Shown piece after piece: positions 59,315 through 64,000 of a DNA stretch of 64,000 nucleotides. This stretch comes from a virus. The notes below the pieces were generated by a model that was not told the origin of the DNA, searched no databases, and saw only the letters and a list, made by a program, of their open reading frames with translations. The stretch is from positions 1 through 64,000 of the IMG/VR virus record IMGVR_UViG_3300013233_000093. One strand, written 5' to 3'. A program made the translations under genes and the position numbers. Numbering within the stretch: the first letter of the stretch is position 1; every line of letters begins with the position of its first letter.

Positions 59315-59355
59315 ATTCAAAACTATATCACTATTATGATGGACAACGTGTTGTC
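59315..59355 (+). promoter_or_regulatory. Early promoter element with shortened 5' hairpin (copy 10), upstream of the PhuZ-like gene
   Basis: ATTCAAAA + CTATATCACTATTATGAT at 59315-59340; the stem GACAAC / GTTGTC (59342-59355) is kept although the loop is only GT, i.e. three loop bases were lost. About 90 bp of leader lies between it and the PhuZ-like start. Confidence 0.82.
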
Positions 59356-59444
59356 ATCATACACAAGGCGGTAACGCCTATAATTTAACCATTTACAGTA
59401 TGGGATGTGAACAATCACACCTACAGTAAACAAAGGAAATAAAT

Positions 59445-60494
59445 ATGAGCAAGAAACAAAATCTGGCATCCGTGTACTTCTTTGGCGGCACTGGTACTAA
59501 CCTGGCAATCTCTTCAAACGTCCCCACGTTTGAAGAATCCGACGGTGCATTTGCCAACTTCAACAAGGTGATTGTGGACACCTCCCGTGCCAACATCCAA
59601 GGGCATGAGGAAGAGTTGGAGCAACGAGGCGTAGCGGTTCACGTTATTCCTGGTCTGGACGGATGTGGTAAAAGTCATAAGACTGCTGCGCAGCACACTG
59701 CCCCGCACATCAAGGGTATCTTGAATGATTACAAGCCAAGTGAGGTTAACATCTTAGTGGCGAGTGCAGCAGGCGCGTCTGGACCAGTGCTACTGCGACA
59801 GGTCGTGGGTGAAATCGCAAGTCGTGGTAAAGCTCTGGCCGTTATCCTGGTAGCCAACGTCACCAGTTCACTGGAAGCGGCAAACACAATGTCCACGATT
59901 CAAGGCATTCAACGCACCGCAGAGAAGTACGGCTGCACCATTCCCATCAGCTATTGGCAGAACGCAGCGGCAGCTGATGCAGATAAACCATGGCTGGGTA
60001 CTTTCACCTCAAACAACACCAACATCGACAAGGCATTACGGGCGATGGCGGTGTTTACTTCAGGCACAGTTGCCCATATGGATAGCGAGGATGTTATCAA
60101 CACCTTGGATATCCGTCGGACTAATAAGCGCATTACCGCTCAGGCAGTGGAGCTTATCATCCGACCCTCTAAAGACGAGGCGTTGGACGCGTATATTGGT
60201 AAAACACTTACCTCTGCATCATGCATGCGGAACGTGGATGACCTGCAACCTGCGCTGCGCGCACTGTACGAGTCCGTGGGTTACTATGCTAAAGGTATTC
60301 ACTTCAACTCAGACGAAGCGGATGAGGGCATGCCTGACTTAACCATGATTACCACGCCAGCTAACCTGCCTGTGATCATGGCGGATTTGGAAGAGGAGCG
60401 CAAGATCTTCAAGGGCATCGAGGAATCGCTATCCGGCAATGGAGCGATTACCACTTCTCTGGATGATGACGATGACGATCTCGGCATCGATTAA
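59445..60494 (+). CDS. phuZ: PhuZ-like phage tubulin
   Basis: 349 aa; ATG 59445 with AAAGGAAA upstream. Layout follows PhuZ/TubZ tubulins: N-terminal strand and T1-type loop 'VYFFGGTGTNLA' (residues 10-21), 'KVIVDTSRANI' (T2/T3 region, near 41), 'GLDGCGKSHKTAAQ' (near 70), the strand and signature loop 'ILVASAAGASGPVLL' (103-117; the usual GGGTGSG is SAAGASG), 'ANTMSTIQGIQRTAEKYG', 'PISYWQN' and T7-like 'NTNIDKAL' with Asp195. The C-terminus is an acidic tail (LDDDDDDLGID), as in PhuZ where such a tail mediates filament contacts. PhuZ filaments centre and traffic phage DNA in phiKZ-like infections. Own early promoter (59315) and own terminator (60507). Confidence 0.82.
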   Translation: MSKKQNLASVYFFGGTGTNLAISSNVPTFEESDGAFANFNKVIVDTSRANIQGHEEELEQRGVAVHVIPGLDGCGKSHKTAAQHTAPHIKGILNDYKPSEVNILVASAAGASGPVLLRQVVGEIASRGKALAVILVANVTSSLEAANTMSTIQGIQRTAEKYGCTIPISYWQNAAAADADKPWLGTFTSNNTNIDKALRAMAVFTSGTVAHMDSEDVINTLDIRRTNKRITAQAVELIIRPSKDEALDAYIGKTLTSASCMRNVDDLQPALRALYESVGYYAKGIHFNSDEADEGMPDLTMITTPANLPVIMADLEEERKIFKGIEESLSGNGAITTSLDDDDDDLGID

Positions 60495-60506
60495 CCGTTA
60501 ACACGA

Positions 60507-60533
60507 GAGCACGGATTCACCGTGCTCTTTTTT
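60507..60533 (+). terminator. Intrinsic terminator after the PhuZ-like gene
   Basis: GAGCACGG-ATTCA-CCGTGCTC followed directly by TTTTTT (60528-60533). Confidence 0.94.
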
Positions 60534-60549
60534 CTTAGGTAAAAATAAA

Positions 60550-60987
60550 ATGAACTATTTTGTTGTAGCGGGTATCGGAGGTGAGAGAAGCCTATCCATC
60601 CTTACAAGACTGTACGCTTTGCTATTAGGCAATAACCCAAATAGCTTGACGTGTATGTCCGAGGTATCTTGGTATTTTGGTTACTACCTATCTCATATTT
60701 TTTCAGAACACACCGGAATTATTAATGTCAAACCGTGCACACTGATTGATACGGATCTGCTACAAGCCATTGTAGATGAGTTGGCTTCAGACAGAGCAAT
60801 TTGCTTAGACATTATGATCGCGGCAACATCGCTGTATAACCATGAGGGATTCGCTGGAGTGGACGTAGGGCATAGAAGTAACGCAAGTCTTCTCATAGGA
60901 CTGATAAACGATTTAACCGGCTACACGGGACTGCCTGGCGGTGACGTAATACCACACACAGTGAAACAGTTGGCAGGGATAAACTAA
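60550..60987 (+). CDS. Hypothetical protein
   Basis: 145 aa; ATG 60550, only a weak A-rich upstream (TAGGTAAAAA). Mostly helical with hydrophobic helices ('LSILTRLYALLLGNN', 'LCLDIMIAATSLYNH'-like) but no clear membrane span. No family recognised. Heads a run of seven tightly packed genes that continues past the window; its stop overlaps the next start (TAATG). Confidence 0.7.
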   Translation: MNYFVVAGIGGERSLSILTRLYALLLGNNPNSLTCMSEVSWYFGYYLSHIFSEHTGIINVKPCTLIDTDLLQAIVDELASDRAICLDIMIAATSLYNHEGFAGVDVGHRSNASLLIGLINDLTGYTGLPGGDVIPHTVKQLAGIN

Positions 60988-61607
60988 TGGGCAAGATACT
61001 GAAGTCAGTCACAATCACACGTGTGCCGTTCGCCACTATGATAGAAGAGTTCTTAGTGGGTGTGGATAAGTTCGTTCACCCGATATGCGATCCGCATAGA
61101 CTGGCCACCAGCCTAGTGAACTGCATGTTGGAAAAACACATTACTCGCAAGCTAAGTGCGTTTGGCATCAATGCAACAAGTCCGCTTGACTTTTTAGTCG
61201 CCTATCTAATCGTAGGAGAACATGTCAGTAACGGCGCGCCAATGCCAAATAACCATCATGGTGATTTTTGCCTGGAGTTATTAGACAGCAACGGCATGCA
61301 TTTGCCGGGTGGTCGAAGACGTCTAGACAAAGAAACATTAGACGTGATGAGATTGTGGGATTGGGACTTAGATGCATCTGACAACCTTGACCAGATAGAA
61401 GACCAGGCAGCTGCGATCTTATCCAGCAACGAGGTCGATGCATTTGCAATGTACCTCGATGAGCTTGTGCCTGTAAAAGGTTTTGATTATTGGGACAGTT
61501 ACTACGACGTAGGCAGAACTGTGCTGTCGTATTACGGCGATTACCGCCTACACAAATTTGACGAGATCTTTCTCGGTAAAGACGGGAAATACATACTAGG
61601 AGAATGA
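60987..61607 (+). CDS. Hypothetical protein
   Basis: 206 aa; ATG 60987 coupled to the previous stop. Helical N-terminal half, acidic Asp/Trp-rich segment ('MRLWDWDLDASDNLDQIEDQ', about 131-150) and Tyr-rich C-terminus ('YWDSYYDVGRTVLSYYGDY'). No family recognised. Confidence 0.72.
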   Translation: MGKILKSVTITRVPFATMIEEFLVGVDKFVHPICDPHRLATSLVNCMLEKHITRKLSAFGINATSPLDFLVAYLIVGEHVSNGAPMPNNHHGDFCLELLDSNGMHLPGGRRRLDKETLDVMRLWDWDLDASDNLDQIEDQAAAILSSNEVDAFAMYLDELVPVKGFDYWDSYYDVGRTVLSYYGDYRLHKFDEIFLGKDGKYILGE

Positions 61608-61611
61608 TGAA

Positions 61612-62052
61612 ATGCAGAAATACGCAGGATGTAGATTTGACACGGGAGGGTTTTTACAACGGTTGCAACAACTGCTGGAGCAGACCGGAAGGCGTAACTC
61701 TTACATGCCGTTAGATGAGGCGATACACCACACTATCGACCAGGTTACCGACCCGGAAGGCGGTTATGTAGACTCTACGTATGACCCATACGACCAGCTA
61801 TTTGTTTCATACGACGTACCAGAGCAACACCATCATTCCATAAAGGCGGCGATGGCGGATCTGATATCGGGTAGGATAAACGCGGTCAGATATCAGTATC
61901 CACAGGGCGCCGCAGGTGCACGACTATCCATACTTTGGCATGGCGAGGGGACGTTTGACGTTGTCCCGGTAGACGATGGAACACTGGATGACGATTATCC
62001 AAATGAGGAACAATCGTTTGATTCTGGTTATGACCCGGACTATGAACTGTGA
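61612..62052 (+). CDS. Hypothetical acidic protein
   Basis: 146 aa; ATG 61612 with AGGAGAATGATGAA upstream. Helical start ('FLQRLQQLLEQTGRRN'), a Tyr/Asp-rich middle and a strongly acidic tail ('TLDDDYPNEEQSFDSGYDPDYEL'). No family recognised. Overlaps the next gene by 4 bp. Confidence 0.7.
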   Translation: MQKYAGCRFDTGGFLQRLQQLLEQTGRRNSYMPLDEAIHHTIDQVTDPEGGYVDSTYDPYDQLFVSYDVPEQHHHSIKAAMADLISGRINAVRYQYPQGAAGARLSILWHGEGTFDVVPVDDGTLDDDYPNEEQSFDSGYDPDYEL

Positions 62053-62432
62053 TCCCGCACGGATGGAGCAATCTATCCGGCATTGTCTTATCGGAGAGTT
62101 CGGTATGGCATTTACAGGACATACTAGACGACAGTGAGTACGCACCGTTTGCAGAGTGGTTGTATCATGGGTTGTTCTCAGGGCTAGTGGGGTCAAGTGT
62201 GGACGAGATGTATACGTACACCGCAGTAAACACACAGCCCGAAGAACTGGCAGAAATAATGGAGGACGAGAACATCTTATCGGTGATCTCTACCATCTCC
62301 ACTAGGTTTGTCGCGTCTAGATCATTGCCGTGGACCACCACGGAGTTTGCACTTTATGGCCAGGTCACTGTACGCCTGCCAGGCAGCTTACTGCTAGAGT
62401 GCGAATTACAACAAGCACACACGAGGTTTTAG
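62049..62432 (+). CDS. Hypothetical protein
   Basis: 127 aa from GTG 62049, which overlaps the preceding TGA; no strong ribosome site, so translation is probably coupled. Helical, acidic N-terminal half and a more beta-like C-terminus. No family recognised. Confidence 0.65.
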   Translation: MIPHGWSNLSGIVLSESSVWHLQDILDDSEYAPFAEWLYHGLFSGLVGSSVDEMYTYTAVNTQPEELAEIMEDENILSVISTISTRFVASRSLPWTTTEFALYGQVTVRLPGSLLLECELQQAHTRF

Positions 62433-62434
62433 TC

Positions 62435-62911
62435 ATGATGCCACCGGCTGGTGTTGTAGTAGAGCACAGGGGTGTACGAGAGGCCGTGACGTACATAAAC
62501 AGCGTTATCTCACATGTCTCTAATGACTTTGAGGTGGACGAAGATGGAAACCGTACAGAGACCGTATGGACGTACAGCGGAGAAAGCTTACTGGTGGATA
62601 TGTATAACCAGTTTATCGATCTACGTAGAATACCGCAAGTAGAAGAACTTGCTGATTTCATATACAGTAAGTCAGCATTACTACAGTCTCTTGAGCACCA
62701 TGAAAGGATTGTAAGCAACACGGGCATGACTGTTCCTATGCTACCAGAGTCGAATCAATACGATGCGATCTTCTGGTTCTCGCAGTTCTTTCTAAACACC
62801 TTTAACCCACGCATGCCTATCCTGGATGTATTCAGAAGACATGGCTTACGCTTAACAGATGTATTACTGCATGGCAATCATTCTATTGCATGCAGTCTAA
62901 AGAGGATATGA
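62435..62911 (+). CDS. Hypothetical protein
   Basis: 158 aa from ATG 62435, 2 bp after the previous stop; the frame is open upstream from 62330 but those starts lie within the preceding gene. Mostly helical with 'AIFWFSQFFLNTFNPRMPIL' near the C-terminus. No family recognised. Confidence 0.68.
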   Translation: MMPPAGVVVEHRGVREAVTYINSVISHVSNDFEVDEDGNRTETVWTYSGESLLVDMYNQFIDLRRIPQVEELADFIYSKSALLQSLEHHERIVSNTGMTVPMLPESNQYDAIFWFSQFFLNTFNPRMPILDVFRRHGLRLTDVLLHGNHSIACSLKRI

Positions 62912-62915
62912 TAAA

Positions 62916-63335
62916 ATGAGCACGAAAGATTTAGTACCCGGCGATACAGTAAACTTCGTAACCTATGCACCCATCGGCGGTAGAACGTCTATAAGTGGCA
63001 TTGTCCAAGGCGTTACGCTACCGGGTGGATTGCCACCTAATAACACAGCAGCAGCGGATCACGTTAATGTGTACCGTGAGTTACCTGAAGTAGTGACGTC
63101 TGTCACACGCGATGCGTTTGATTCGTACAGCTATCTGGTCGTGGCCACATCTGCGGGAGAGATCTTGCATATTGGCTTACCATGGATAGTGGAGGCGACC
63201 TTGCAGGTTAATGTGCAACGGACTGCCACCATCACAATACAGCCGCTGTTGGAACACACCGAAGAGGATCTTAGAAAGATCCTTACTTTAAACGGCATTA
63301 CTGAAGGCGTGCATATCGCCATTCAAGAAGGATGA
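62916..63335 (+). CDS. Hypothetical protein
   Basis: 139 aa; ATG 62916 with AGAGGAT upstream. Beta-rich N-terminal ~100 residues starting 'KDLVPGDTVNFVTYAPIGGRTSISGIV', like a small beta-barrel (KOW- or SH3-like pattern), then a helix ('EEDLRKILTLNGI'). No firm family. The next gene starts 4 bp downstream. Confidence 0.7.
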   Translation: MSTKDLVPGDTVNFVTYAPIGGRTSISGIVQGVTLPGGLPPNNTAAADHVNVYRELPEVVTSVTRDAFDSYSYLVVATSAGEILHIGLPWIVEATLQVNVQRTATITIQPLLEHTEEDLRKILTLNGITEGVHIAIQEG

Positions 63336-63339
63336 TGAA

Positions 63340-64000
63340 ATGAGAAAGTTACGTTTTGAAGAGACCCGTCATCGGGAGATCGGCGCATACATGCCATACA
63401 CTGATGCAATCATCGTGTTTGGTCGCATCGGATGTACCCTGAAACTCACCGAGGATTTAGAATACGGTGAAAGTGAACTGACCATCATATCAGAGCACGG
63501 CTTAGCGTCTACCAGACGATTCAACCCAGAACGTTGTCCAGAGGGTTATGTACCATCGTCTAACTTCACGGATGATGGCAAGTTTATGTTATCGTTCTCA
63601 GACAGCGGTAATTCCATAAGCCTACATCGTGTAAAGGTATCACAACCAGAGACATTGCATTTTAGCGAGTGTCTGGCCAGATACTACATTAAGGATATGG
63701 GAGATCCATTGACTTGGGATATGTGCGAAGACTTCGCTAATATCGTATACGACGCAATCCATCGTAACACACAGGCATCGGATGTCGTGGATATGTTTTC
63801 CGTGCCAGTAGACAAGCGTCGTAACGTAGATGCTTATCGCATAGACTGTCGGGTAAACAATCGCACAGAACGCGTGCAGCATGTGTTGTTCTATGATAAC
63901 AAGTTTATCTGGAGCACCGATGCAAACAGCGAGATAACTCGTCGCTATGCCATCCATGATAACACTGTGGTTTCTACGATCATTCCGCCAGTGGGTAATC
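63340..64000 (+). CDS. Hypothetical protein, truncated by window end
   Basis: At least 220 codons from ATG 63340 (AAGGATG upstream); no stop before 64000. Beta-rich N-terminal half ('DAIIVFGRIGCTLKLTEDLEYGESELTII'), helical middle and a basic segment ('VPVDKRRNVDAYRIDCRVNNR'). No family recognised. Minus-strand ORF 63640-63957 lies opposite it and is a shadow. Confidence 0.75.
   Translation, partial: MRKLRFEETRHREIGAYMPYTDAIIVFGRIGCTLKLTEDLEYGESELTIISEHGLASTRRFNPERCPEGYVPSSNFTDDGKFMLSFSDSGNSISLHRVKVSQPETLHFSECLARYYIKDMGDPLTWDMCEDFANIVYDAIHRNTQASDVVDMFSVPVDKRRNVDAYRIDCRVNNRTERVQHVLFYDNKFIWSTDANSEITRRYAIHDNTVVSTIIPPVGN

Noticed and set aside
19634-59340. Dispersed ~26-bp repeats as CRISPR or mobile-element ends
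   Set aside because: Copies are single, kilobases apart, all on one strand directly upstream of gene starts, with no inverted partner or transposase; promoter function fits better.
62330-62434. Longer start for the gene at 62435
   Set aside because: The extension lies completely within the preceding gene's frame and lacks a ribosome site; ATG 62435 directly follows that gene's stop.

Overview
This 64 kb window is part of the genome of a large tailed (contractile-tail, myovirus-type) bacteriophage related to Pseudomonas phage phiKZ, i.e. a 'jumbo' phage. The evidence is read directly from the proteins. There is a phage-encoded multisubunit RNA polymerase: a beta' N-terminal piece with the catalytic DxDGD motif, and a full-length beta. 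There are also a large terminase, tail sheath and tube proteins, a prohead protease, a giant virion protein and a PhuZ-like tubulin. No tRNA, CRISPR, integrase or transposase was recognised. The host cannot be named from the sequence.

Layout. 1-6995 (minus) is one giant structural gene that runs off the left edge; it is at least 2331 codons long and ends, as far as visible, in 43-residue tandem repeats. 7049-16123 (plus) is RNAP beta'N, RNAP beta, a small ORF, two putative virion/assembly proteins and the prohead protease. This is the same order that I recall for phiKZ gp181-gp180-gp178-...-gp175. 16282-21214 is a plus-strand accessory block with a Rad50/SbcC-like ATPase. 21293-31747 is the tail tube and sheath (minus), then three virion proteins and terL (plus), resembling the phiKZ gp30-gp25 order. 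31827-35081 holds small membrane proteins and accessory genes. 35198-38366 (minus) holds two probable virion proteins. 39093-43641 (minus) is nrdB, interrupted by an in-frame intein, and nrdA. 43773-64000 is almost entirely plus strand and full of short genes of unknown function. Recognisable genes in that last part are thyA, folA, an HslV/proteasome-like Ntn-hydrolase candidate, a putative mini ADP-ribosyltransferase, a minus-strand virion protein candidate and the PhuZ-like tubulin.

Regulation. Ten plus-strand intergenic sites share the core CTATATCACTATTATG, usually preceded by TTCAAAA. Most are followed immediately by a 6-bp hairpin whose stem covaries (GATAAC/GTTATC versus GACAAC/GTTGTC). 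The core resembles the TATATTAC motif of phiKZ early promoters, so these are probably early promoters read by the phage virion RNAP, with a built-in 5' stem-loop on the transcript. They precede accessory genes and the PhuZ gene, not virion genes. Strong palindromes, several with U-tracts, end most of these transcription units. A roughly 470-nt gene-free stretch at 44438-44906 is rich in stem-loops and may be a structured RNA.

How the genes work together. The virion RNAP would transcribe the early units after injection. The NrdAB, ThyA and FolA enzymes supply dNTPs. The PhuZ-like filament protein would position the replicating phage DNA. The Rad50-like protein acts in recombination and repair. 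The remaining large genes build the head and contractile tail.
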